Shown here: positions 1-8,938 of the stretch, piece by piece | How the letters are laid out: the number at the start of each line of letters is the position of its first letter | Numbering within the stretch: the first letter of the stretch is position 1 | NCBI RefSeq assembly: GCF_036227565.1 | Contig: NZ_CP109460.1 | Location: forward strand, 6,510,001 to 6,574,000 | Reading direction: 5' to 3' | From: Streptomyces sp. NBC_01454 | GTDB lineage: Bacteria > Actinomycetota > Actinomycetes > Streptomycetales > Streptomycetaceae | DNA: 64,000 nt | Program-made: the position numbers and the translations under genes | The notes under the pieces: model-generated | What the model was told of the DNA's origin: nothing | The model's database searches: none | Seen by the model: the letters and a program-made list of their open reading frames with translations, nothing else

Positions 1-72
1 ACACCGCGCAGAACACCGCGCAGAACACCGCGCAGAACACCGCGCAGAACACCGGGCAGAACACCGGGCACG
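1..72 (+). repeat. 12-bp tandem repeat, six units, coding
   Basis: Six back-to-back copies of a 12-bp unit (consensus acaccgcgcaga). The last two units vary at one or more bases, and the array runs off the left edge. Because 12 is a multiple of 3, the array keeps the frame of the downstream permease and encodes a Thr-Ala-Gln-Asn tetrapeptide repeat. Confidence 0.9.
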
Positions 73-1151
73 ACGCCGAACAGGCGCGGAAGAAGAAGGC
101 CGGAACGGGAGCGGCCCGGCGGGCCTGGACGGTGCGCACCGCGGGCGGGCTCTCGCTGCGCCTGGCCCCGCGCGCCCTGTGGACCGGACTGCTGCTGCTG
201 GCCCTCGCGCTGGCCGCCGGCGTCGCGCTGATCGGCTCCGGCGATTACCCGATGACCCCGGCCGAGGTGATCGCCACCCTGAGCGGCGGCGGCGACGCCG
301 GCCAGCGGTTCATCGTGCAGGACCTGCGGCTGCCGCGGGTGCTGGTGGGGCTGCTGGTCGGCGCCGCGTTCGGGATGTCCGGGGCGGTCTTCCAGTCCGT
401 CTCCCGCAATCCGCTGGGCAGTCCGGACGTCCTCGGCTTCGCCCAGGGCTCGTCCGTCGGCGCTCTGGTCGTCATCGTCTTCTTCCAGGGCGGCAGTTTC
501 GCGGTCGCCGCCGGAGCGGTCGTCGGCGGCCTGGTCACCGGTCTCGCCATCTTCCTGCTCGCCTGGCAGCGCGGCATCCACGGCTACCGCTTCGTGCTGG
601 TCGGCATCGGAGCCGGCGCGATGCTCTACGCGGTGGTGCTCTACCTCCTGACCAAGGCGAACATCGTCGAGGCGACCCGGGCCACCACCTGGATGACCGG
701 GTCCCTCAACGGCCGTGACTGGGGCCAGGTCTGGCCGCTGGCCGCCGTCTGCGCCGTCCTCGTGCCGCTGCTGCTGGGCCACGGGCGCGGGCTGCGCATG
801 CTGGAGATGGGCGATGACGCGGCCTGCGCGCTGGGCGTACGGGTCGGCCGGGTCCGCGTCGTCGTGCTGATCGCGGCGGTCGTGCTGGTCGCCGCGGCCA
901 CCGCCGCGGCCGGGCCGATCTCCTTCGTGGCGCTCAGCGCACCCCAGCTGGCCCGCCGGCTCACCAGGGCGCCCGGCCCCAACCTGCTGCCCTCCGCCCT
1001 GATGGGAGCCGTGCTGCTGGTCGCCGCCGACTGGTCCTCACAGCGGCTCTTCGGCGCGGACCAGCTGCCGGTGGGGGTGCTCACCGGCATCCTCGGCGGC
1101 GGCTACCTGCTGTGGCTGCTGGCCACGGAGCGCAGGGCGGGACGGATATGA
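3..1151 (+). CDS. FecCD-family siderophore ABC transporter permease (5' end outside window)
   Basis: Inner-membrane permease of an iron-siderophore importer. From about residue 15 after the GTG at 132 the protein is a run of hydrophobic helices. It carries family segments such as LRLPRVLVGLLVGAAFGMSG and GPISFVALSAPQLARRL, the latter being the cytoplasmic loop that contacts the ATPase. The frame is open without a stop back to base 3, through a TAQN tetrapeptide repeat and a Lys/Arg-rich stretch. The true start is therefore probably upstream of the window, with GTG 132 the fallback; from GTG 132 the protein is 339 aa, normal for the family. Its stop overlaps the ATG at 1148, so it is co-transcribed with the ATPase gene. 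The substrate is inferred from the family. Confidence 0.88.
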   Translation, partial: TAQNTAQNTAQNTAQNTGQNTGHDAEQARKKKAGTGAARRAWTVRTAGGLSLRLAPRALWTGLLLLALALAAGVALIGSGDYPMTPAEVIATLSGGGDAGQRFIVQDLRLPRVLVGLLVGAAFGMSGAVFQSVSRNPLGSPDVLGFAQGSSVGALVVIVFFQGGSFAVAAGAVVGGLVTGLAIFLLAWQRGIHGYRFVLVGIGAGAMLYAVVLYLLTKANIVEATRATTWMTGSLNGRDWGQVWPLAAVCAVLVPLLLGHGRGLRMLEMGDDAACALGVRVGRVRVVVLIAAVVLVAAATAAAGPISFVALSAPQLARRLTRAPGPNLLPSALMGAVLLVAADWSSQRLFGADQLPVGVLTGILGGGYLLWLLATERRAGRI

Positions 1152-1249
1152 GCGGCGCAGCGGCCGGACCCCGCCGCCGGACGGCCCGGACGACGGTGCG
1201 GTCCGTACCGGAGCACAGCAGTGACACGACAACCCCCAGGAGTGCAGAC

Positions 1250-2101
1250 GTGAGCCGCCTCACGGCCGAGCAGGTCACCCTCGCCTACGACCAGCGGGTC
1301 ATCGCCGAGAACCTCTCGGTCGCCATCCCCGACCGCTCCTTCACGGTCATCGTCGGCCCGAACGCCTGCGGCAAGTCCACGCTGCTGCGCGCACTGTCGC
1401 GGATGCTCAAGCCGGCCGCCGGCTCGGTGCTGCTGGACGGCTCGGCGATCTCCTCGCAGCCGGCCAAGAAGGTCGCCAGGACGCTCGGACTGCTCCCGCA
1501 GTCCTCCCTCGCCCCCGACGGGATCACCGTGGCCGACCTGGTCGCGCGCGGCCGCTACCCGCACCAGGGCCTGCTGCGGCAGTGGTCGGCGCAGGACGAG
1601 CGGATCGTCCGGGAGTCGATGGCGGCCACCGGTGTGGAGACTCTGGCCGAGCGCTGTGTCGACGAGCTGTCCGGCGGGCAGCGCCAACGGGTGTGGATCG
1701 CGATGGCGCTCGCCCAGCAGACACCGCTGTTCCTGCTGGACGAGCCGACGACCTATCTGGACATCCAGCATCAGATCGAGGTGCTGGACCTGTGCGCGGA
1801 ACTCCACGAGGAGCAGGGACGCACCCTGGTCGCGGTACTGCACGACCTCAACCACGCGGCCCGGTACGCGACCCATCTCATCGCCATGAAGGACGGCGCC
1901 GTCGTCGCGGAGGGCGCGCCGGGCGACATCGTCACGGCGGAGCTGGTGGAGCGGGTCTTCGGGCTCGGCTGCCAGATCATCGAGGACCCGGAGACCGGCA
2001 CCCCGCTGGTCGTCCCCGCCGCCCGCCGGTCCCGGCACCGCGGCGGCCGGGCCGTGGCGCAACCGGCACCGGGCGGGGCGGCGGCTACAGCAGCGTCCTG
2101 A
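1250..2101 (+). CDS. FecE-type siderophore ABC transporter ATP-binding protein
   Basis: ATPase that powers ferric-siderophore import with the preceding permease. From GTG 1250 it is 283 aa, with Walker A GPNACGKST (residues 36-44), signature LSGGQRQRV (about 140) and Walker B FLLDEP (about 160) followed by the D-loop and an HD switch histidine (AVLHDLNHA). GTG 1250 is preferred because AGGAG lies 7 nt upstream and the protein then starts directly at the ABC fold. An in-frame ATG at 1148 overlaps the permease stop (ATGA) and would add 34 residues that look unstructured. The 3' end overlaps the convergent SCP2-like gene by 17 bases. Confidence 0.9.
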   Translation: MSRLTAEQVTLAYDQRVIAENLSVAIPDRSFTVIVGPNACGKSTLLRALSRMLKPAAGSVLLDGSAISSQPAKKVARTLGLLPQSSLAPDGITVADLVARGRYPHQGLLRQWSAQDERIVRESMAATGVETLAERCVDELSGGQRQRVWIAMALAQQTPLFLLDEPTTYLDIQHQIEVLDLCAELHEEQGRTLVAVLHDLNHAARYATHLIAMKDGAVVAEGAPGDIVTAELVERVFGLGCQIIEDPETGTPLVVPAARRSRHRGGRAVAQPAPGGAAATAAS

Positions 2102-2432
2102 GCCGCAGCAGGTCGCGCAGGCCGGCTTCCAGCTTGACGCGGCCGCTGCTCCACGCCCTGGCGAAGTTCAGCTTCCCGTCCACCAGGGCCACCAGATCGT
2201 CGCCGGTCATGGTCAGACGGATGTCGGCCTTGTGCGGGGGCGGGCCGGGGACGTGGGTCACGTCCTGGATGGTGCCGTCGGCCAGCCGCCCGACGAAAGT
2301 CACATCGAGGTCGGTGATGCGGCAGCTGAGGGAACGGTGGACCGCGGTGGCGCCGCGGACCCTGCCGTCGGCCGAGGACATGTTCTGGGCCAGCCGGTCG
2401 AGAGCGGCGCGGCACTGGTCGAGGGTTGCCAT
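2085..2432 (-). CDS. SCP2 sterol-binding-domain family protein
   Basis: Small 115-aa cytoplasmic protein. The body (LSCRITDLDVTFVGRLADG, then ADIRLTMTGDDLVALVDG and LNFARAWSSGRVKLEAGLRD) has the strand pattern and the closing 'G-x-hydrophobic-x-hydrophobic-G-D' style segment of SCP2-like lipid-binding domains. Such genes are common single genes in Streptomyces and usually have no known ligand. The start is the ATG at 2432, giving MATLDQCRAALDRL; longer in-frame extension upstream runs antisense to real genes. It is convergent with the ABC ATPase and overlaps its last 17 bases. Confidence 0.72.
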   Translation of the reverse strand: MATLDQCRAALDRLAQNMSSADGRVRGATAVHRSLSCRITDLDVTFVGRLADGTIQDVTHVPGPPPHKADIRLTMTGDDLVALVDGKLNFARAWSSGRVKLEAGLRDLLRLRTLL

Positions 2433-2506
2433 CGGAAGCGACGATACGCCAGGTCGGGGACGGCTCGTTCGTCCTCGATGCCCCTCGCCGGGGTAGCGTC
2501 GGGGGC

Positions 2507-2941
2507 ATGGAACAGCCGATGTCCGGCCCGGAGCCGGAGCCGGAGGCACCCGCACCCGCCGGGACCGGGGAACCGGAGGAGTCCGTGGAGCCCGTGGAGC
2601 CCCGGGACCGCGAAGCGGGGGAAGAGACGCGGGCCGCCGGGGCGGGCCCGGCCGCCGAGCCTGACGGGCCCGCCGGACCGCAGCCCCTCGGGGTGGGCGT
2701 GACCCCCACCGGCCAGGCCGCGGTCGACGCCCGGCTGCGGCGGCTGGCCGATGCCGACCACCTCCCTGCCGAGGGACATCTGCAGGTGTACGAGGATGTG
2801 CACCGTGGGCTGCGCGACGTGCTGGCCGCCCTCGACCAGCACCCCGGGCCGCCCGCACCGCCCGCGGCTTCCTCGGCTTCCGCGGCCTTCGCGGCCTTCG
2901 CGGCCTTCTCGACTTTTCCGACGCACGACAACAGGAGCTGA
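2507..2941 (+). CDS. Small acidic hypothetical protein upstream of tlyA
   Basis: 144 aa, function not recognised. The N-terminal half is a Pro/Glu/Ala-rich acidic tract. The middle (VTPTGQAAVDARLRRLADAD to VHRGLRDVLAALDQHPG, about residues 65-110) is predicted helical and is the likely conserved core. The tail is Ala/Phe-rich, encoded by a 9-bp repeat (gcggccttc) around 2880-2910. It starts at ATG 2507, 75 bases from the divergent SCP2-like gene. Its end lies just 7 bases before the tlyA start, and the tlyA ribosome binding site sits inside its last codons, so the two are probably co-translated. Confidence 0.6.
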   Translation: MEQPMSGPEPEPEAPAPAGTGEPEESVEPVEPRDREAGEETRAAGAGPAAEPDGPAGPQPLGVGVTPTGQAAVDARLRRLADADHLPAEGHLQVYEDVHRGLRDVLAALDQHPGPPAPPAASSASAAFAAFAAFSTFPTHDNRS

Positions 2942-2948
2942 ACCACAG

Positions 2949-3764
2949 GTGGCAGGAGTGGCACGACGCCGACTCGACGCGGAGCTGGTGCGCCGCAAGC
3001 TGGCCCGTTCGCGCGAGCACGCCAGCCAGCTGATCGCCGCGGGCCGGGTGACCGTGGGCGGTGCGACCGCGACGAAACCGGCCACCCAGGTCGAGACCAG
3101 CGCGGCCGTGGTCGTCCGCGCGGACGAGAGCGATCCGGACTATGTCTCGCGCGGCGGGCACAAGCTCGCCGGAGCCCTCGCCGCGTTCGTTCCGCTCGGC
3201 CTGAAGATCGAGGGCCGCCGGGCGCTCGACGCCGGCGCCTCGACCGGTGGCTTCACCGATGTCCTGCTGAGGGCCGGCGCCGGTCATGTCGTCGCCGTCG
3301 ACGTCGGGTACGGACAGCTCGCCTGGTCGCTGCAGAGCGATGAGCGGGTCACCGTGAAGGACCGCACCAACGTACGGGAACTGACCCTCGACCAGATCGA
3401 CGCGCAGCCCGTCGACCTCGTCGTCGGCGACCTCTCGTTCATCCCGCTGGGACTCGTCCTGCCCGCGCTGGCCGCCTGCGCGGCGCCCGACGCGGACCTG
3501 GTGCTGATGGTCAAGCCGCAGTTCGAGGTCGGCAAGGAGCGGCTGGGCAGCGGCGGGGTGGTGCGCAGTGCGCAGCTGCGGGCCGAGGCGGTGTGTGCCG
3601 TCGCCGAGCGGGCGGCCGCACTCGGATTTGGCGTACTTGGCGTAACTGCGAGCCCGCTGCCGGGTCCTTCGGGGAATGTCGAGTACTTTCTGTGGCTGCG
3701 CGCCGGGGCGCCTGCACTCGACCCGGCGGACGTCGACCGTGCAGTGGCGGAGGGGCCTCGTTGA
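2949..3764 (+). CDS. tlyA: TlyA-family rRNA 2'-O-methyltransferase
   Basis: Predicted S-adenosylmethionine-dependent ribose methyltransferase acting on rRNA (TlyA modifies 16S/23S rRNA and confers capreomycin sensitivity in mycobacteria). The 271-aa protein has an N-terminal S4 RNA-binding domain (RRRLDAELVRRKLARSREHA..., residues 4-60). An FtsJ-like Rossmann fold follows, with SAM motif DAGASTGGFTD. K-D-K-E catalytic candidates are visible in SRGGHKLAGAL, VGDLSFI, VKPQFEVG and NVEYFLWL. The GTG start at 2949 is favoured by AGGAG at 2933-2937. Its stop overlaps the TTG start of nadK (TTGA). Confidence 0.93.
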   Translation: MAGVARRRLDAELVRRKLARSREHASQLIAAGRVTVGGATATKPATQVETSAAVVVRADESDPDYVSRGGHKLAGALAAFVPLGLKIEGRRALDAGASTGGFTDVLLRAGAGHVVAVDVGYGQLAWSLQSDERVTVKDRTNVRELTLDQIDAQPVDLVVGDLSFIPLGLVLPALAACAAPDADLVLMVKPQFEVGKERLGSGGVVRSAQLRAEAVCAVAERAAALGFGVLGVTASPLPGPSGNVEYFLWLRAGAPALDPADVDRAVAEGPR

Positions 3765-4702
3765 CCACTACCCAGGCAGTTGAAGGCAGCGCAGCACACG
3801 AGAACAGCGGCGCCGGGCGGACGGTGTTCCTGCTCGCGCACACGGGCCGCCCGGCGGCCATCCGCAGCGCCGAACTCGTCGTCCAGGGCCTGTTGCGCTG
3901 CGGCATCGGGGTGCGGGTCCTGGCGGAGGAAGCGGCGGACCTGCCGCTGCCGCCGTCGGTCGAGCGCGTCGAATCCGAGCAGTGCGCGGCCGAGGGCTGC
4001 GAGCTGCTGGTGGTCCTGGGCGGGGACGGCACGCTGCTGCGCGGCGCCGACTTCGCCCGGACGTCCGGGGTCCCGATGCTCGGCGTCAACCTCGGCCGGG
4101 TGGGCTTCCTCGCGGAGGCCGAACGGGACGATCTCGACAAGGTCGTCGACCGGGTCGTCACCCGCGCCTACGAGGTCGAGGAACGGATGACGCTCGATGT
4201 GCTCGTCCGCAACAACGGCAATGTGGTGCACACCGACTGGGCCCTGAACGAGGCGTCGGTGGAGAAGGCCGCCCGGGAGCGGATGCTGGAGGTGGTGACC
4301 GAGGTCGATGGCCGGCCCGTCTCACGCTTCGGCGGCGACGGGGTGGTCTGTGCGACCCCGACCGGCTCCACCGCCTACGCCTTCTCGGCCGGCGGTCCGG
4401 TGGTCTGGCCCGAGGTCGAGGCCCTGCTGATGGTCCCGATCAGCGCCCACGCGCTGTTCGCCAAGCCGCTGGTGACCTCGCCGCGTTCGGTGCTCGCCGT
4501 CGAGGTCCAGCCGAAGACCCCGCACGGCGTCCTGTGGTGCGACGGCCGCCGCAGCGTCGAACTCCCCGCCGGCGCCCGCGTCGAGGTCCGCCGCGGCGCC
4601 GTCCCCGTACGCCTGGCCCGGCTGCACCACGCCTCCTTCACCGACCGCCTGGTCGCCAAGTTCGCGCTTCCGGTGGCGGGCTGGCGCGGCGCCCCGCAGT
4701 AG
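3761..4702 (+). CDS. nadK: NAD kinase
   Basis: ATP/polyphosphate-dependent phosphorylation of NAD to NADP in the cytoplasm. At 313 aa it shows the GGDGT nucleotide-binding motif (VVLGGDGTLLRGAD), the NE motif (ALNEASVEK), CATPTGSTAYAFSAGGPVV and the C-terminal beta-domain ISAHALFAKPLV. The start is a TTG at 3761 overlapping the tlyA stop, with GGAGGGG 5-11 bases upstream; no better ATG or GTG exists before the conserved region. The tlyA-nadK-recN neighbourhood is typical of Streptomyces, but here an S41 protease gene on the opposite strand separates nadK from recN. Confidence 0.95.
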   Translation: MTTTQAVEGSAAHENSGAGRTVFLLAHTGRPAAIRSAELVVQGLLRCGIGVRVLAEEAADLPLPPSVERVESEQCAAEGCELLVVLGGDGTLLRGADFARTSGVPMLGVNLGRVGFLAEAERDDLDKVVDRVVTRAYEVEERMTLDVLVRNNGNVVHTDWALNEASVEKAARERMLEVVTEVDGRPVSRFGGDGVVCATPTGSTAYAFSAGGPVVWPEVEALLMVPISAHALFAKPLVTSPRSVLAVEVQPKTPHGVLWCDGRRSVELPAGARVEVRRGAVPVRLARLHHASFTDRLVAKFALPVAGWRGAPQ

Positions 4703-4741
4703 GGACTCACCCGCCGGACGGGCTCCGGCCTGTCCGGCGGG

Positions 4742-6280
4742 TCAGGGCTGCCCGGCGGTCTCCCTCGCTGCCCCGTGCGCGAGGAGGGCCCTGGCGCGGG
4801 TGAGGGCGGAGTCGCGCCGGGCGGAGAGCTCGGCGTCGGTGAAGACCGGGGTGCGGACGGCGGGCGGAATGCCGGGGCCGTCGAAGGTGCGGCCGTCGGC
4901 GGTCAGGAACTCCTCGTTGGGCAGGCCGAAGGTCCAGCCGTTCGGGAGGGTGCGGCCCAGGACGTCGGAGAACACGCCCTGGGTGTTCTCGCCGATGCGG
5001 AGTGGGGCGGGGGAGCGGCCCATCAGGGCCTGGGTGAAGGTCTCGCCCGCGCTGACGGTGAGGCGGCCGGTGAGCACGGCGACCGGCCCCGTGTGGACCG
5101 GGCCCCGGTGCGGGCCGATCCGGATCGGCTGCGGCGTGGTGAACCGGGCCGGGTCGCGGGGGTCGTTCCGTGCCCGCTTGCGGTACGCGAGATACGGGCG
5201 GCCGGTGAGCCGGGAGGCGATCCGCAGACCGAGCGGGTCCGCGCCGCCGCCGTTGAGCCGGACGTCGATGATCAGGCCGCGCAGGGCGGCCGGGCCCCGC
5301 GTACGGGCGGGGGTGAACACGGCGTCCAGGGCGCGGTCGAGCGCGGCGACGTCACCGGCGTAGTCGCCCTTCCTCGTGTACTGCGCGAACGAGGTGACAC
5401 GGAAGTAGCCGATGCGGCCGGGCAGATCCGCGTAGCCGAGCCGGCCACCGGCCCACTGGCGGCGGGTGACGCCGGGGCCCAGGTTCGCGGCGATCGCCTG
5501 GTCGATGCGGGCCATGGAATCGCGCGTGGGCAGGACCGTGCCGGGACGCCTGCCCGCGAACCACTTGTCCTTGCTGACGACGACGCGGGTGTGGGCGTCG
5601 TGCAGCGGCTCGATCATCTTGCGGAACACCGCGAAGAGTTCGTCCCCGGTGGTCCTCGCCGTGATCTGCGGACGGAACCGGTCGCGGACCGCCGCCCAGT
5701 CGGTCCTCTTCGCACGGAAGAAGGGGTAGTTCTCGGCATAGGTCCGCCAGAAGATGTCGAAGACCGTCCGGGGGTCGTGCGGCGTGGGCCGGGTGCAGCG
5801 GGCGGGCAGAGCGCCGACGCGGTGCAGGGTGCGCCGGCCGGCGTCGTCCTCGATGGTCAGCCGGGCGCGGCCGGCGCCGGCCGGCGCCACGGTGACCGGG
5901 GCCGAGCCCGGGACCGTGAAGCGCAGGCTGCCGTGCGCGCCGGGAGGGCCGGTGCGGGTGCCCGTGACGGAGCCGGGCAGACAGCTGATGCCGGTGGTCT
6001 CGTACGTCCGCAGGCCGTGGCCGTCGAGGGTGACGAGGGTGCCGTAGCCGTCCATCCGCCAGACGCCTCGCAGGGAGCCGGCCGGGGTGCGGGCCGGCCG
6101 GACCGCCGCCGGGTCCGCCGAGGCCGCCCGGACCGGCGCTGCGGAGCGCTCCGAGCGGGCCGGGCCGGCGCAGGCCGTGGTGGCGGCCAGGGCGGTGGTG
6201 GCGGTCAGGGCGGTGAGCAGTAACGCCGCCGTGCCGCGGGGGCGGTGGGGGCGCCGGGAACGGGTGCCGGGGTCGTTCAT
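4742..6280 (-). CDS. Secreted S41-family (C-terminal processing-type) peptidase
   Basis: 512-aa exported serine protease of the S41/tricorn-core type. Residues 1-40 form a signal peptide (Arg-rich start, then a long Ala/Leu/Thr core). The TTACAG segment could be a weak lipobox, although position -3 is Thr. A Tsp-like N-domain precedes the peptidase (DIFWRTYAENYPFF..., LHDAHTRVVV with candidate His). The catalytic domain shows LRGLIIDVRLNGGG, the nucleophile Ser in TVSAGETFTQAL, and the ending FDGPGIPPAV typical of the family. No PDZ domain is obvious. Start ATG 6280 has GAGGGA upstream. It lies antisense between nadK and recN, ends 39 bases past the nadK stop, and looks like an insertion into that cluster. 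Confidence 0.85.
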   Translation of the reverse strand: MNDPGTRSRRPHRPRGTAALLLTALTATTALAATTACAGPARSERSAAPVRAASADPAAVRPARTPAGSLRGVWRMDGYGTLVTLDGHGLRTYETTGISCLPGSVTGTRTGPPGAHGSLRFTVPGSAPVTVAPAGAGRARLTIEDDAGRRTLHRVGALPARCTRPTPHDPRTVFDIFWRTYAENYPFFRAKRTDWAAVRDRFRPQITARTTGDELFAVFRKMIEPLHDAHTRVVVSKDKWFAGRRPGTVLPTRDSMARIDQAIAANLGPGVTRRQWAGGRLGYADLPGRIGYFRVTSFAQYTRKGDYAGDVAALDRALDAVFTPARTRGPAALRGLIIDVRLNGGGADPLGLRIASRLTGRPYLAYRKRARNDPRDPARFTTPQPIRIGPHRGPVHTGPVAVLTGRLTVSAGETFTQALMGRSPAPLRIGENTQGVFSDVLGRTLPNGWTFGLPNEEFLTADGRTFDGPGIPPAVRTPVFTDAELSARRDSALTRARALLAHGAARETAGQP

Positions 6281-6580
6281 GGGAAATCCCTCGTGTGGGG
6301 GTGTCTGAGTGGCGGGGCCGGGCCGGGTCAGGCGGTGCACGGCAGTGCTCGTGGCCAGGGCCGGTGGCGGCGCGAGCCGGGGGCCGCACACCGCCGTATG
6401 CACCGATCCGCCGGACATGAGCACCTCGTCCGGTGTGGACGGTGATCAGCGTGACGGCCGGGACCGGGCCCGCACCATGCGGCATCCACCCGTGGTGGGG
6501 TGGGGTTTTCCGCAGGGCCGGGGGCCGGAGTGAGGGGAGGCCGTCGCGGGGCGGCCCCGGGACCTCGTAAGGTCGTATCC

Positions 6581-8329
6581 GTGTTGGAGGAGATGCGGAT
6601 CCGGTCCCTGGGTGTCATTGATGACGCCGTTGTCGAGCTGTCCCCTGGCTTCACGGCGGTGACCGGCGAGACGGGCGCCGGCAAGACCATGGTCGTCACC
6701 AGCCTCGGCCTGCTGCTCGGCGGGCGCGCCGACCCCGCCCTGGTGCGGATCGGCGCCAAGTCGGCCGTCGTGGAGGGCAGGATCAGCGTCGCCTCCCGCG
6801 CCCCGGCCGCGATACGTGCCGAGGAGGCCGGCGCGGAGCTGGACGACGGGGCGCTGCTGATCAGCCGCACCCTCTCCGCGGAGGGCCGCTCGCGCGCCCA
6901 TGTCGGCGGCCGCTCGGTACCGGTCGGCCTGCTGGCGGAGCTCGCCGACGACCTGGTCGCCGTGCACGGCCAGACCGACCAGCAGGGCCTGCTGCGGCCG
7001 GCCCGGCAGCGCCAGGCCCTGGACCGCTACGCCGGGGACGCGGTCGCCGTCCCGCTCGCGAAGTACACCGCGGCGCACCGCCGGCTGCGTGCCGTCGCCA
7101 CCGAGCTGGACGAGCTGACGACGCGGGCCCGGGAGCGTTCCCAGGAAGCCGATCTGCTGCGCTTCGGCCTCGACGAGATCGCGGCGGCCGAACCCCAGCC
7201 CGGTGAGGACACCGAACTCGCCGCCGAGGCCGAGCGGCTCGGCCACGCCGAGGCACTGGCCTCCGCCGCGACCGCCGCGCACGCCGCACTGGCCGGCAAC
7301 CCCGAGGACCCCGAGGGCATCGACGCCACCACCCTGGTCGCCGGCGCCCACCGCGCCCTGGAGGCCGTCCGCAGCCACGACCAGGAGCTCGCCACGCTCG
7401 CCGAGCGGCTCGGCGAGATCGGCATCCTGATGGCGGACGTGGCCGGTGAACTGGCCAGTTACGCGGACGGCCTGGACGCCGACCCGCTGCGGCTGGCCGC
7501 CGTCGAGGAGCGCCGCGCCGCCCTCAACCACCTGACCCGCAAGTACGGCCAGGACATCACCGCGGTGCTCGCCTGGTCCCAGGAGAGCGCCGCCCGGTGC
7601 GCGGAACTGGACGGCGACGACGACCGGATCGGTGAGCTGACCGCCGAGCGGGACGCGCTGCGCACCGAACTGGGCGAGCTTGCCCAGACATTGACCGACG
7701 CCCGCACCGCCTCGGCCGCGCGCTTTGCCGACGCGGTCACCGCGGAACTCGCCGAACTCGCCATGCCGCACGCCCGGGTGACCGTCGAGATCCGCCAGAC
7801 CGAGGTGACCGGGGACGACGCCGACGGCGTCGAGGTCGGCGGCCGCACCGTGGCCTACGGACCGGCCGGTGCCGACGAGGTCGAACTCCTGCTGGCACCG
7901 CACCCGGGCGCGCCGCCCCGGCCGATCGCCAAGGGGGCCTCCGGCGGTGAGCTCTCCCGGGTGATGCTCGCCGTCGAGGTGGTCTTCGCCGGTTCCGACC
8001 CCGTACCGACCTATCTGTTCGACGAGGTCGACGCGGGGGTCGGCGGCAAGGCGGCGGTCGAGGTCGGCAGGCGGCTGGCCCGGCTCGCGAAGTCGGCGCA
8101 GGTCGTGGTGGTCACGCACCTCCCGCAGGTCGCGGCGTTCGCGGACCGCCAGCTGCTGGTGGCCAAGACGAACGACGGCTCGGTCACCAGGAGCGGCGTC
8201 ACCGTCCTGGAGGGCGAGGAACGGGTCCGCGAACTCTCCCGGATGCTGGCCGGCCAGGAGGACTCCGAGACGGCCCGCGCGCACGCCGAGGAACTGCTGG
8301 AGACGGCGCGTACGGGGAATCAGGCCTGA
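6581..8329 (+). CDS. recN: DNA repair protein RecN
   Basis: SMC-like ATPase acting in double-strand break repair. 582 aa: N-terminal half-site with Walker A GETGAGKT (residues 29-36), QTDQQGL region, a long Glu/Ala/Arg-rich coiled coil (about 150-360), and C-terminal signature KGASGGELSRVMLAVE with Walker B YLFDEVDAGVGGKAA and VVVVTHLPQVAAFAD. The GTG at 6581 gives the usual VLEEMRIRSLGVIDDA start; an ATG at 6593 would trim four residues. No clear terminator follows. Confidence 0.95.
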   Translation: MLEEMRIRSLGVIDDAVVELSPGFTAVTGETGAGKTMVVTSLGLLLGGRADPALVRIGAKSAVVEGRISVASRAPAAIRAEEAGAELDDGALLISRTLSAEGRSRAHVGGRSVPVGLLAELADDLVAVHGQTDQQGLLRPARQRQALDRYAGDAVAVPLAKYTAAHRRLRAVATELDELTTRARERSQEADLLRFGLDEIAAAEPQPGEDTELAAEAERLGHAEALASAATAAHAALAGNPEDPEGIDATTLVAGAHRALEAVRSHDQELATLAERLGEIGILMADVAGELASYADGLDADPLRLAAVEERRAALNHLTRKYGQDITAVLAWSQESAARCAELDGDDDRIGELTAERDALRTELGELAQTLTDARTASAARFADAVTAELAELAMPHARVTVEIRQTEVTGDDADGVEVGGRTVAYGPAGADEVELLLAPHPGAPPRPIAKGASGGELSRVMLAVEVVFAGSDPVPTYLFDEVDAGVGGKAAVEVGRRLARLAKSAQVVVVTHLPQVAAFADRQLLVAKTNDGSVTRSGVTVLEGEERVRELSRMLAGQEDSETARAHAEELLETARTGNQA

Positions 8330-8938
8330 TCCACCGATCAGCTGTGTGAACAACGCTCCGGTGCGGTGCACCCAGGCCCCTTCGTCCGGAGCGTCCGGGC
8401 GTCGCTCCGGGGGCCGTTGGCCGGCGCGCACGGGCGCGGACCCAGCCGTTGCTCCCCTCGGCCCCGGGATGTGATCAGTGTCTCTTCCCGGCCGGAGCCG
8501 TCGGCGGCCGGCGGGAACACTTGCCGCACCACCGGGAGGGGCACGCGCACCCCCGGACCGCAGCCCGGCGACGGCCGGTGACCGGCTCTGCCGGATGGCG
8601 TTGATCACGGCCCGCCCGCTGCGACATCGACCACCCGCTCCCCTCTCTGCGCCGCCGCTTGCGCCGGCGTGACAAAACCCCTGCGCACGGCCGGGGCGCT
8701 GATGGTCGGCGGCGCTTACCCCGACCGGGTCGTGAGTACACTCGCCCACCATGTGTGAGGCCAGACGGTATACAAAACGCCACAAAATATCCGATGACCG
8801 ACCATGCGCCGATGCTTCCATCTGGCGCGCGAGGATTCTGCGGAATCTGCTCGCTATCGGGGTAAATGCCCCGCACCAGACATTTGTTGTCAGAAGAGGG
8901 GCTACAGCGACGCCTGCCTCCGGCGTCCCGGGGGCGAT
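8330..8938. other. 609-bp intergenic region between recN and the fused glycosyltransferase
   Basis: No convincing gene on either strand. The first 400 bases are GC-rich. From about 8730 the sequence is noticeably richer in A/T (for example gtatacaaaacgccac at 8768-8783), which suggests a promoter and an untranslated leader for the downstream gene. I found no clear factor-independent terminator for recN and no recognisable riboswitch. Confidence 0.5.

Noticed and set aside
1..72. 12-bp repeat as a CRISPR or iteron array
   Set aside because: There are no spacers, the units are contiguous, and the array keeps an open coding frame.
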